Positions 16,155-23,515 of a stretch of DNA of 35,626 nucleotides are shown one piece after another. Under the pieces are notes generated by a model, which saw nothing but the letters and a program-made list of their open reading frames with translations, did no database searches and was not told the DNA's origin. How positions within the stretch are numbered: the stretch's first letter is position 1; each line of letters opens with the position of its first letter. Origin of the DNA: a virus. Position numbers and translations under genes: made by a program. The stretch covers positions 1 to 35,626 of the IMG/VR virus record IMGVR_UViG_3300034283_001581; one strand, 5' to 3'.

Positions 16155-17207
16155 ATGCCCGTCACCAAGCAAACATACACAATAAACTCGGGCCTCACAA
16201 GAACCGAAGTAGCCACAGCTCTGCGATCTGCGCTAATTGACGCCGGCTTAATGACGGAATGGTATGATAGCTTTGCTTCAAATTCGGATAGACTGTGCCG
16301 CGTTTTAAGAATTGAGCACGATTCAACTAAAACATTTGGCACTTGTTTTTACTATTTTACTATTAGTGATGCCGGCATTGGTGTTGCGCTTGCTACAAAT
16401 GGTTGGAGCGGAAACGTGCCAACCGGCGCTCGGTATCTCGACTGGGAAAGCACGCCAGGAAGCTCCCATTGGTTGTTTAACAGCACAAACATTTTTAACT
16501 ATTCCGCAAGCTCTAACCTTGTGCTAAATCGCTTCACGTCTCAGCTTGATTCAAAGCAAAGCTGGTTCGTGTTTAGTCAAACCGTTAGCGGCACCACGAC
16601 AAGATCAAAGCCGTTTTCTTTCTTGCACAAAGACACTGCGCTTCATTCGTGGCTTGACTTAAGTAAAGGTTGCATTAGTGGCTTTACTGCTGTCAGCGCT
16701 AACAGCAACAACCTTGTCGGCCGGATTAACTTTAGCATTGAAGAGAATCTGCAGCGCTGCTTAAGCATCGGCTCAGCGCAGCGCGGTGTCGGCGGTTCCG
16801 GGTTTCATGGCGCTGCGATCAACACGAATTGCTACTACGGCGTAGGGGCGCTGCCCTACGACGGTTTTGGCAGCGGCAACTTTAACATTCCAAGCGAAGG
16901 TCGCGGTAACGGAGCGTCAGGTACGCCGCTCCCGGTTGGGCGGAACGCAGTCAATCCGGCATATCCCACAGACTACACTCCAATTTGCTCCAACCTGCCC
17001 TGGAATCTTTGGACCCCAACACGCCTGGCAAATGATTTTGGCGTTTACGTGCAGTACAACACTGCCGCTCCTGATGTAAACCCAATTTCACTTGGCACTA
17101 AAATTATTGTGCAAACTACCGTCAACGAATGGGAGACGCTTCAGTTTGCAAATAGCAGCGTTCTAATTACAGGCGCAACTCCCATATTCCTTGCGAGAGT
17201 TATTTAA
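16155..17207 (+). CDS. virion-associated tail protein, unknown
   Basis: A 350-residue protein lying between two tail genes. It is rich in Ser, Asn, Thr, Phe and Tyr, with few charges, as in extracellular beta-structured phage tail proteins. Residues 10-30 (L-T-R-T-E-V-A-T-A-L-R-S-A-L) form the only clear helix; a glycine/asparagine-rich stretch with paired Cys lies at about 215-255. It recalls minor tail proteins that follow the tip gene in cyanophage-like genomes, but I do not recognise a named family. ATG 16155 leaves a 43-base gap holding a hairpin and promoter-like hexamer. Confidence 0.5.
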   Translation: MPVTKQTYTINSGLTRTEVATALRSALIDAGLMTEWYDSFASNSDRLCRVLRIEHDSTKTFGTCFYYFTISDAGIGVALATNGWSGNVPTGARYLDWESTPGSSHWLFNSTNIFNYSASSNLVLNRFTSQLDSKQSWFVFSQTVSGTTTRSKPFSFLHKDTALHSWLDLSKGCISGFTAVSANSNNLVGRINFSIEENLQRCLSIGSAQRGVGGSGFHGAAINTNCYYGVGALPYDGFGSGNFNIPSEGRGNGASGTPLPVGRNAVNPAYPTDYTPICSNLPWNLWTPTRLANDFGVYVQYNTAAPDVNPISLGTKIIVQTTVNEWETLQFANSSVLITGATPIFLARVI

Positions 17208-17209
17208 CC

Positions 17210-17686
17210 ATGTCCGTTCTTGTTGGCTCCGATGGAGCGGCACAAATTGATCTTGGCGGCGGCATAAAGTATGTCGCCAATATATTCTCGTGGAATGCAA
17301 GCATGAAGCGCGACATGCTGCGGCGCACAACGCAAGCGGACGAAGCCGAAAGACGCACTGGCGGCCTAGCTGATTGGACTGGCGATTTTAGTTTCAAGCT
17401 ACAATTCTCCGATGATACGGCCACCGCGCAAAGCGCGTGGCAAATGCTTGATTTCGCGTATAGCAACACAGACGATGATCTAAAAGCTGAGCTTCGGCTT
17501 ATCTTGCAATCTTACAAGCTGCCTCCTGACTACGATGTTTTCAGGACAACTGTTTCAGGCATTATCCAATTAGCTGGCACAATCGTTATCGGTGATGTAA
17601 GCCTAGATTGCACTGATCCCGAGCAACCGATTATCGCTAAAGCCTTCTGGGGCGGTGATGGAGCGCTGGCCCTGCAGCGTGCTTGA
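17210..17686 (+). CDS. second tail-tube-like protein
   Basis: A 158-residue protein. It opens M-S-V-L-V-G-S-D-G, matching the proposed start of the major tail tube (3670). It continues with an I-F-S-W-N-A-S-M-K-R-D-like strand and G-L-A-D-W-T-G-D-F-S-F-K, a pattern common in tail tube families ('...W.v...r..v.tT.....R..GLkDWtgs'). A second copy so far downstream suggests a specialised tube or tip ring, or an adaptor for fibres. It lacks the inserted N-terminal domain of the main tube protein. ATG 17210 follows the previous TAA closely. Confidence 0.55.
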   Translation: MSVLVGSDGAAQIDLGGGIKYVANIFSWNASMKRDMLRRTTQADEAERRTGGLADWTGDFSFKLQFSDDTATAQSAWQMLDFAYSNTDDDLKAELRLILQSYKLPPDYDVFRTTVSGIIQLAGTIVIGDVSLDCTDPEQPIIAKAFWGGDGALALQRA

Positions 17687-17719
17687 TCCTTGACGGCGGC
17701 CGGCAATCGGCCCTATGGT

Positions 17720-18148
17720 ATGCGGGCACGGTCAGGCTTACGAGTGTTCGGCGGACAGCAGGAGCGAATTGGCAAGTTAGAGAGCGGCCTGGTTCGGCTT
17801 GAGGTGACCGTCCAGCAACTTGCCGGCGTAGTGTCAAGCGAGCATACGACAAATCAAGAAATACGGAAGCAGGACAGAGAAGAATTGAAAGAGCATGTTA
17901 ATAGAATGGACAAGTCGGTTACCGTTTTGACAGAAGAGATAAAGAAAATTGCCGAACGAACAAGCGCAGTTGACAACAGCGTATTGGCCAGGCAGTCGCA
18001 AGCGAGCGGTGCCGTTGATGCGGCAAAATGGATCGCCGGAACACTGGCCACTGTACTGGGACTGGTGCTTACCTATCAAGCTGGTCAACGTGGCACTCAT
18101 TATGAGCCAGAGCCGCCAGCGCCACAATATAGCGAAAGAGCAAAATGA
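17720..18148 (+). CDS. coiled-coil protein with C-terminal membrane segment (XhlA-like)
   Basis: About 142 residues from ATG 17720; TTG 17690 would add ten. A long amphipathic helix (Q-Q-E-R-I-G-K-L-E to I-K-K-I-A-E-R-T) forms a coiled coil, followed by one membrane segment (W-I-A-G-T-L-A-T-V-L-G-L-V-L) and a short polar tail. This is the layout of XhlA-type holin-associated proteins and of some membrane-anchored tail proteins. It lies between a tube-like protein and the fibres, some 3.5 kb before the holin/endolysin pair, so a lysis role is uncertain. It ends in an ATGA overlap. Confidence 0.5.
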   Translation: MRARSGLRVFGGQQERIGKLESGLVRLEVTVQQLAGVVSSEHTTNQEIRKQDREELKEHVNRMDKSVTVLTEEIKKIAERTSAVDNSVLARQSQASGAVDAAKWIAGTLATVLGLVLTYQAGQRGTHYEPEPPAPQYSERAK

Positions 18149-18645
18149 CACAATCTACCACGATCTCAGGACGGCCGAATGCAACGTTGCCGCTTAGCGG
18201 CACTGAGCGCATCCCGATGGATCAGGAGGGCGCAATCGTATCGGCTGGAGCATTTGTCTTTGGTCAGCCGTACAAAATCGCCAGCATTGGAACTACAGAT
18301 TTTACGTTAATTGGTGCTACCGCAAATACGATCGGCCTAATCTTTGTGGCGATTGGCGTAGGCGCGGGAACCGGCACTGCCGCCACAATGACGACCGTAG
18401 ATGCAACTATTCAAGACATTGCTAATTTTGGCGGCGGTGGCGGTGGCGGCACCAGCGCTTATGTTCACCAGCAACCTGTGCCGGCCGGAACCTGGACGAT
18501 CAATCACAACCTAGGCTTTCGACCTAGCGTTGAACTGCTCGATTCCGGCGGCCAGGAGATTGACGGCGAGGTGTCACACCCTACTGTCAACCAAACAGTG
18601 GTAGCCTTGAGCCCAGCCACTGCGGGCCTTGCCCGATTGATCTGA
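18145..18645 (+). CDS. tail fibre protein, small
   Basis: A 166-residue protein with two parts seen in many phage fibres. Residues about 30-85 hold the 'G-x-x-Y-x-I-x-x-x-G-T-T-D-F-T-x-I-G-A' element followed by a G/T-rich stretch. After a run of seven glycines, residues 105-166 form a small C-terminal domain (Y-V-H-Q-Q...W-x-I-x-H-N-L-G-F-R-P) used as a fibre tip or trimerisation unit. Its ATG overlaps the previous stop. It probably binds the host surface or anchors the next fibre subunits. Confidence 0.65.
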   Translation: MTQSTTISGRPNATLPLSGTERIPMDQEGAIVSAGAFVFGQPYKIASIGTTDFTLIGATANTIGLIFVAIGVGAGTGTAATMTTVDATIQDIANFGGGGGGGTSAYVHQQPVPAGTWTINHNLGFRPSVELLDSGGQEIDGEVSHPTVNQTVVALSPATAGLARLI

Positions 18646-18664
18646 CCCACCACCGAGGACTTTC

Positions 18665-19459
18665 ATGGCCCGCAAGTTTTTTACTGACATTGACATGCAG
18701 TCAGTGTCGAAGATCGTCAATCTTCCTGCCGGTACGGCTGCTGGTGATGCTGTCAATCTTTCGCAGCTCAATGCAGCAATCGAAGGTCTTGCGCCGAAAG
18801 ACAGTGTTCGCGTCAAAAGCACTGGAAACGTAAACATAGCGTCTCCTGGCGCATCAATGAACGGCGTAACGTTCGCGTCTCAAGATCGAGTGCTGCTGGG
18901 AGACCAAGCGCTTGCCACTGAAAACGGCATTTACGTTTGGAATGGTGCAGCCACTCCAATGACGCGAGCACTTGATGCCAATACCTTTGACGAACTTGAG
19001 TCAGCGGTTGTTAGTGTTGACGAGGGCACCACTAACGCACAGACTACCTGGAGGCAGACGGCAGTTAACGGCACCATTGGCGTTACCGCAATTACATGGA
19101 TTCCATTTGGCACCAGTTCGCCAAGTGCAAGCGAAACTACTGCTGGCATTGCTGAAGTTGCAACACAGCCCGAGACTGACGGAGGAACCGACGATGTTCG
19201 CTTCATTACTTCGCTAAAGCTAAAGAACTACTCAGGGTTGCTCAAGAAAGCATCGGCCAGCATTGGCGATGGCAGTGCAACGACCTACACGGTAACTCAT
19301 AACTTTAATACCCGCGACGTAGTTGTGCGCGTTTTTCCGAATAGCGGTGAATACGACGATGTTGAAGTCGATGTGCAGCGCACTTCTGCCAATGCTGTCA
19401 CGCTGGTATTTGCTTCAGCAATTACAGTCAATGCCTATCGCGTTGTAGTGATCGGCTGA
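18665..19459 (+). CDS. tail fibre protein
   Basis: A 264-residue fibre protein. It opens M-A-R-K-F-F-T-D-I-D, followed by V-N-L-P-x-G-T-A-x-G-D-A-V-N-x-x-Q-L, a fibre shaft/attachment module found in many phages. A central module with A-L-A-T-E-N-G-I-Y-V-W-N-G follows, then S-A-S-E-T-T-A-G-I-A-E-V-A-T and D-V-R-F-I-T-S-L-K-L, the classic fibre repeat. The C-terminal 80 residues form a beta domain ending in V-V-V-I-G. Ends one base into the next ATG. Likely receptor-binding or a shaft for the following protein. Confidence 0.75.
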   Translation: MARKFFTDIDMQSVSKIVNLPAGTAAGDAVNLSQLNAAIEGLAPKDSVRVKSTGNVNIASPGASMNGVTFASQDRVLLGDQALATENGIYVWNGAATPMTRALDANTFDELESAVVSVDEGTTNAQTTWRQTAVNGTIGVTAITWIPFGTSSPSASETTAGIAEVATQPETDGGTDDVRFITSLKLKNYSGLLKKASASIGDGSATTYTVTHNFNTRDVVVRVFPNSGEYDDVEVDVQRTSANAVTLVFASAITVNAYRVVVIG

Positions 19460-20025
19460 TGGCACGAAAGTTCCTGACACCAATCGAGCTTGCTCAGCAG
19501 CTCCTTACGGGGCTTGGGGCGACAATGAACACGAATCGCATCCTGCTTCGCACCACAGCAGGAGTTGGCAGCGTGGAAGAAGGAACAGTTAGCGGAGGCT
19601 TAGTGCTCAAGGATGGCAAATTAGTGCCAGGCGAGATCGTCAAGTTAAGAGGTTCAAATATAGGCGAAACTGGAATTGCGACTGGTAACCAAAAAGACGA
19701 AGTTCGACTAGATCGAGCCTTTACCGTGCTGGGCGTTTGGTGGAACTGCGCGCCTACTGCAATGGCTACCGCAAGCGCAAGCGATGCGAGGCCGTATATA
19801 CGCACAGGCGCTGGCACTACATCTGTCGGCACTAAGACGAACATCCTCACCACTGCCGGTAACACGGTATCTCTTGCGCCAGCGGTTCATACTGTGAACG
19901 CAACGGCCAGCATCAATGGCGGCACAATCTCTGGATCTCCTGGAGATTTCCTGGGCTTTGACTATACGTCACATGGCACAGGATCATCGGGCCACACTTT
20001 GACCTTCATTCTGGAGTATCCTTGA
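19459..20025 (+). CDS. tail fibre tip protein
   Basis: A 188-residue protein whose first residues (M-A-R-K-F-L-T-P-I-E) repeat the opening of the preceding fibre. It continues with a shaft-like N-terminal helix, then a glycine/valine-rich region with L-K-D-G-K-L-V-P-G, and ends in a beta domain with S-I-N-G-G-T-I-S-G-S. The shared N-terminus suggests both fibres dock at the same site, or that they arose by duplication. The ATG overlaps the previous TGA by one base. Confidence 0.6.
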   Translation: MARKFLTPIELAQQLLTGLGATMNTNRILLRTTAGVGSVEEGTVSGGLVLKDGKLVPGEIVKLRGSNIGETGIATGNQKDEVRLDRAFTVLGVWWNCAPTAMATASASDARPYIRTGAGTTSVGTKTNILTTAGNTVSLAPAVHTVNATASINGGTISGSPGDFLGFDYTSHGTGSSGHTLTFILEYP

Positions 20026-20027
20026 TC

Positions 20028-20720
20028 ATGGAAATCCTCACCAATCCAACTACCGGCGTCGAGTTCGACAATCTTACCGGAGACAGCATCAAAAAGTTTG
20101 TAGCTGCAGAGTCCAATGGCGTGGTGCGCGACACAAGAGGGGAAAAGTGGCCTGCTGGCGATGGCTTCGTGCATAAACAGCCTTACGAGTATTTTGAAAT
20201 AGTGCCATTTGCTGGCGTAGAGTATGACGCCCAGAAGTTCTACGTCAGAACCGAGCAAGTCCTGGAGCGGTTTGTCCCAAATCCTCCAACGGGGCACCCC
20301 CAGGGGATTTTCAAAACAGTGCAGACGCTTCACCTGCTGCCGAAAGCGGACCTAAAAGCTAACGCTCTCCAGTATTTCAATCAAGCGCAAGCAAAGGTGT
20401 ATCCACAAGATCCAACATACGAAAAAATGCTAGCCCACGCAGAGAGAATGCTCGCCTCTCCTGGAGCAGGGGATCCAGCGATTGGAAGCGTAGAGCTTTT
20501 TGTTGCGATTGTTGAAAAAGAGGGCCGAATACAGGCGGCGTTGTGGCACAATAGAGAGAGGCTGGAAGAGTTAAATCAAGAAATCAATGAACTGCGGATC
20601 GACGAAAACGGCGACCTTGAGCTAGACGCAAACGGGCAGGTTATTACTTCGCCCAACCATATCGACTTTGCCAGGATGTGGGCAACGGACGCAAGTGGCT
20701 GGGTTGATGGTGTCGAGTAA
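20028..20720 (+). CDS. hypothetical protein in fibre region
   Basis: About 230 residues from ATG 20028 (a TTG at 20022 overlaps the previous stop). Acidic and mixed alpha/beta. Residues about 110-150 are helical with repeated Ala/Lys/Gln; residues about 165-195 form a second helix rich in Glu. It has no signal or membrane segment. Proteins placed after fibre genes are often fibre assembly chaperones, but no diagnostic motif is visible, so the function stays unknown. Confidence 0.5.
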   Translation: MEILTNPTTGVEFDNLTGDSIKKFVAAESNGVVRDTRGEKWPAGDGFVHKQPYEYFEIVPFAGVEYDAQKFYVRTEQVLERFVPNPPTGHPQGIFKTVQTLHLLPKADLKANALQYFNQAQAKVYPQDPTYEKMLAHAERMLASPGAGDPAIGSVELFVAIVEKEGRIQAALWHNRERLEELNQEINELRIDENGDLELDANGQVITSPNHIDFARMWATDASGWVDGVE

Positions 20721-20773
20721 TGGACGGAGACTCCCGCCGCCATGGCAGCCTGCTACGTTTAACCGACCAAACA

Positions 20774-20781
20774 AAAGGAGG
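20774..20781 (+). promoter_or_regulatory. strong ribosome binding site
   Basis: An AAAGGAGG sequence is followed after six bases by GTG 20788. Such a strong Shine-Dalgarno is unusual in this window, where most genes have none. It decides the start of the lectin-like gene and suggests high, independent translation. Confidence 0.75.
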
Positions 20782-20787
20782 TTTCCT

Positions 20788-21654
20788 GTGATTGGCCCGT
20801 ATCGAAGAAGGCCAGGTAGCGTGCTATGGACCCTCGCAGACACCGCTACTGAGCTATTACTGCTGCCTAACGAGGCGAGCACAATCACGATCACATCGGG
20901 AGCGGTAAGTCAGATGCGAGATTTTAAGAACAACGGCCGGGTATTTGACGGCGCCGCCGGGAGTCGGCCCACTATTACGGCGAACGCGCTAAATAACAAA
21001 GCCAGTCTTACCTTTAGTGGCACGCAGTGGCTTACCCTTGCTGGCTTGGCTTCAGTGTTTAATATGCTGCATACAGTTGCTGGAGCTGGTTCAACGATAG
21101 TTGCCGTGTGGAAAGCTGGAACCAACTCTAACCCCAACACTTTCTACGGCTTACTAGGGAACAGTGCCTTTCAAACGTTAAACCATGGCTTCGCTATGGG
21201 TTTCGACGACAGGCTGAGTGCTACCAGAAACAACTCGGCGCTTGCCCAAATTGTTCGCGGCGTCTCTGGCCAGCCTACAGCGCAAAACGCATCAGAGGAT
21301 AATACACACCCAGTAAATACACCTGCAATAATTGTCCATACGTCTAACCCCGCTGCGTCCCTTCCAGCCGATAGGTCCATACTCAGGATCAATGGCACAG
21401 AGTTCAAAAACAATATAGCCATAGGTGCCGCCTCTACGGCAAACGCTACATTTCCGCTGCAGATCGGGGCAGCCGGCGGTAATGTATTCCCGCTTGTCGG
21501 CGAGGTATTCATGCTTAGCATTTTGCCGCCTGGCACTACCCAAGACACTATCCTGCGGGCGGAAGGCTACGCCGCCGGCCCGGTGGCGGGATGGAATTTA
21601 CAAGACAGGTTAGTTACAGGGCACCCCTACAAGTCAGCCGCCCCAACAGTCTGA
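20788..21654 (+). CDS. lectin-like (concanavalin A-type) tail adhesin
   Basis: A 288-residue protein starting at GTG 20788, behind a strong binding site. An upstream in-frame ATG (20707) would add 27 residues overlapping the previous gene and is less likely. The text D-F-K-N-N-G-R-V-F-D-G-A-A-G-S-R-P-T, then L-N-N-K-A-S-L-T-F-S-G-T-Q-W-L, and later T-I-V-A-V-W-K, is the LamG/concanavalin A-like layout ('..g......RPtl....lngkp.v.FdG...L'). Such domains bind glycans, so it is a good candidate for the receptor-binding adhesin. Confidence 0.7.
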   Translation: MIGPYRRRPGSVLWTLADTATELLLLPNEASTITITSGAVSQMRDFKNNGRVFDGAAGSRPTITANALNNKASLTFSGTQWLTLAGLASVFNMLHTVAGAGSTIVAVWKAGTNSNPNTFYGLLGNSAFQTLNHGFAMGFDDRLSATRNNSALAQIVRGVSGQPTAQNASEDNTHPVNTPAIIVHTSNPAASLPADRSILRINGTEFKNNIAIGAASTANATFPLQIGAAGGNVFPLVGEVFMLSILPPGTTQDTILRAEGYAAGPVAGWNLQDRLVTGHPYKSAAPTV

Positions 21655-21681
21655 CCCGCCACCATCCTCTTCGACCTAATC

Positions 21682-22026
21682 ATGGCACAGTCTAATTCCG
21701 GTTCCAAGCTCCAGGCAAGCAAGCCGCCGATGCAGCTTGACGTAAAAGCAATCATCGGACTTATCGGTGCAGCGACAGTGCTAATTGTGCTCGCTGTCTC
21801 AGGGCGCCAGTACATCAGCGAGTGTCGAGCTGCCGGCGGAGAAGTTGACCAGTGCTGGGACAAGGGGCTCGCAATCGCAGGCATGGCAGCCGGTGGCCCG
21901 CTAAGCGCTGGCGTAGTGCTAGGCTACATTGTCGGCACTGCTGGCAAAGAAAAAGAAAAAGCAGATAAATACCAGGAAGGCTACTGGACGCTAAACCCTG
22001 ATCTCCGCGACGACAACCAGCCATGA
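21682..22026 (+). CDS. holin-like membrane protein
   Basis: A 114-residue protein with two hydrophobic segments (about residues 22-42 and 63-87) separated by a polar loop with two Cys, and a charged C-terminal tail (K-E-K-E-K-A-D-K). Length, two membrane helices and the ATGA overlap with the endolysin gene fit a class II holin, which would form membrane lesions to release the endolysin. Holins have little sequence conservation, so this rests on shape and context. Confidence 0.6.
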   Translation: MAQSNSGSKLQASKPPMQLDVKAIIGLIGAATVLIVLAVSGRQYISECRAAGGEVDQCWDKGLAIAGMAAGGPLSAGVVLGYIVGTAGKEKEKADKYQEGYWTLNPDLRDDNQP

Positions 22027-22754
22027 CACGATCCATTCGACCATTTGTCGAACACACCAATTTCGATCTACCGCATCATATTGCATTCTGGAATGCAGTT
22101 GAACGCGCACTGCCTGCCGGTAGCCTGGATACTGATGGCAGGCTGGGAAGCATTTGGGACAATGCCGTGCCGGTCAAGCAACCGTCACTTACGCCAGCGC
22201 AACACAGTGAATGGGCAACAAAAATTAAAGCGCTAAACCTTAGCCAGCCTGATGCTTATACATGCCAAGCCACTTGCATTGGCATGGCAGTAGGCGATTC
22301 AGACGTAATGAAAATTAGGCGCAATTTACTTGCGCGGGGAGAAGCGGGCAGTCCTGCTGTAATGGGTAGCGTAATTCGCGCTTACGGGAGACCGTATAAA
22401 TATGAAGGCAACGCAAGCCTGGCGCAAGTTTACGAATGGCTAAAAGCTGGCGAGTTCTTGATTACTCACGGCTGGTTCACTGGCAGCGGCCACGTTATTT
22501 GTCTCGATGGCTTAAAGGCTAGGGCTACCAGTAATCGCCATGACCTAAACGTGAAAGATCCGTGGTCAGAGTTTAATGCAGTCAAATGGCTCTACGACAA
22601 AGCGAGCAAGTTTTACGATGGTTTCTACAGCGATCGGCTAATTTACGCTACTTGCGTTGCTGGTGCCGGCAGTCTCAATGCTAAGCGGATCTACGATTCC
22701 GGCATTGTCGATACAGCCAAAGGCGGAATGTGGGTACATCGTTTTCTTGCGTGA
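22023..22754 (+). CDS. endolysin-like C39-type cysteine peptidase
   Basis: A 243-residue protein with the peptidase C39-like pattern: Q-A-T-C (C85, preceded by C81 and Q82), G-H-V-I-C-L-D-G (H157) and N-V-K-D-P-W (D179), matching the Cys-His-Asp triad of the C39_2 family. It would cleave peptide bonds in peptidoglycan to lyse the host. No signal peptide is seen, consistent with release by the holin next to it. ATG 22023 overlaps the holin stop. It is the last gene before the bidirectional terminator. It could also act in the virion, but the position favours lysis. Confidence 0.7.
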   Translation: MTRSIRPFVEHTNFDLPHHIAFWNAVERALPAGSLDTDGRLGSIWDNAVPVKQPSLTPAQHSEWATKIKALNLSQPDAYTCQATCIGMAVGDSDVMKIRRNLLARGEAGSPAVMGSVIRAYGRPYKYEGNASLAQVYEWLKAGEFLITHGWFTGSGHVICLDGLKARATSNRHDLNVKDPWSEFNAVKWLYDKASKFYDGFYSDRLIYATCVAGAGSLNAKRIYDSGIVDTAKGGMWVHRFLA

Positions 22755-22779
22755 AAACACACCAACGCACAAAGCAAAA

Positions 22780-22812
22780 GAGCGCGTGTATTGCTACACG
22801 CGCTCTTTTTTT
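22780..22812. terminator. bidirectional intrinsic terminator
   Basis: An 11-bp perfect stem (22780-22790 with 22795-22805), loop TTGC, flanked by A4 on the left and T7 on the right. It works for the rightward lysis operon and, on the other strand, for the leftward operon ending at 22858. Confidence 0.93.
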
Positions 22813-22817
22813 ATGCT

Positions 22818-22848
22818 GATGGAGGCACCTTGATCAGGCGCCTCCATC
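22818..22848. repeat. 9-bp inverted repeat in the convergent gap
   Basis: GATGGAGGC (22818-22826) pairs with 22840-22848; the loop is 13 bases. It lies in the 3' untranslated region of the leftward operon, between its last stop codon and the terminator. No U-run follows on either strand, so it may stabilise the 3' end. Confidence 0.5.
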
Positions 22849-22857
22849 AATGCCAGC

Positions 22858-23463
22858 TCAGGCGGCCTGAGCCCCGTCCAAAAGAGGCGTGCCAGGCTGC
22901 TCGACAGGCTCGCTCTTGCGTGGCTTGACGGGCTCCACGACGCCAGTAGGCGTAAGGAGAATGCAGCCACCCTCGGGATAGCTGACATCAAACACCTCGC
23001 CCACTTTGGCGCCAATCTTGCGGGTCGCCAGTTGCGATACCAACAAGATGCCTTGACCGCTAACGCGAGCCTTGGTTTCGCCGGCATGGGAACGACCGGG
23101 GCCAGTAGGACCGCCGCCAGTTTCAATTCCCTGCGCCTCCAAAAGTGCCTTGTTGAATTGCGCGACCATCACTCGCTCCTGCCCGGTTTTAGTGATGGTC
23201 TGATACCCGGCATCAAAGGCAATCTCAGTGTGACTGCGACCGGCTGCCTTTTGCTTGTTATGGAAGGCGAGCAGTTCAGCGCCAACAAGTCGAGCAACAG
23301 GCTCGACGGGCTCGGCAGCTTCAGCGGGCTCGGCGGCTTCAGTGATAGATGCGCCATCGGCCATCAGATCGCCAAAGTCCTCCAGCCCCTCTTCAGGGTC
23401 TTGGGTTTCGATGGGCTCCTCAAGGACAGGTTCGGGAGCAGCGGCTTTGGTTTTGGTGGGCAT
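22858..23463 (-). CDS. cyAbrB-like transcriptional regulator
   Basis: A 201-residue protein starting at ATG 23463 (a GTG at 23508 would add 15 residues but lies upstream of the promoter-like elements). Residues 1-57 are acidic and disordered (repeated E-P, A-E-P). From about residue 58 the text G-A-E-L-L-A-F...A-G-Y-Q-T-I-T-K-T-G-Q-E-R-V then F-N-K-A-L-L-E-A-Q-G-I-E follows the cyAbrB family (AbrB-like, PF14250), which is confined to cyanobacteria ('..C-G-Y-Y-T-V-T-K-N-G..R-V...F-L-N-A-L-L-x-A-x-G'). The C-terminal part with S-G-Q-G-I-L-L-V and K-V-G-E-V-F-D-V matches the AbrB DNA-binding half. Host cyAbrB proteins regulate carbon and nitrogen genes, so this phage copy may act on host or phage promoters. 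Confidence 0.8.
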   Translation of the reverse strand: MPTKTKAAAPEPVLEEPIETQDPEEGLEDFGDLMADGASITEAAEPAEAAEPVEPVARLVGAELLAFHNKQKAAGRSHTEIAFDAGYQTITKTGQERVMVAQFNKALLEAQGIETGGGPTGPGRSHAGETKARVSGQGILLVSQLATRKIGAKVGEVFDVSYPEGGCILLTPTGVVEPVKPRKSEPVEQPGTPLLDGAQAA

Positions 23464-23486
23464 TGGGATGAATGCGATACCTGAAA

Positions 23487-23515
23487 AGCATACCACGCAA
23501 TCAGGCACGCATCAA
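23487..23515 (-). promoter_or_regulatory. promoter of the cyAbrB-like gene
   Basis: Reading leftward: TTGATG (-35, 23510-23515), a 17-base spacer ending in TGG, then TATGCT (-10, 23487-23492), an extended -10. The predicted start of transcription is about 17 bases before the ATG. It overlaps the 3' end of the exonuclease gene and is the best sigma-70-type match I see in the window. Confidence 0.6.

Noticed and set aside
22818-22848. 9-bp hairpin as a second terminator
   Set aside because: No U-run on either strand. The bidirectional terminator beside it suffices.
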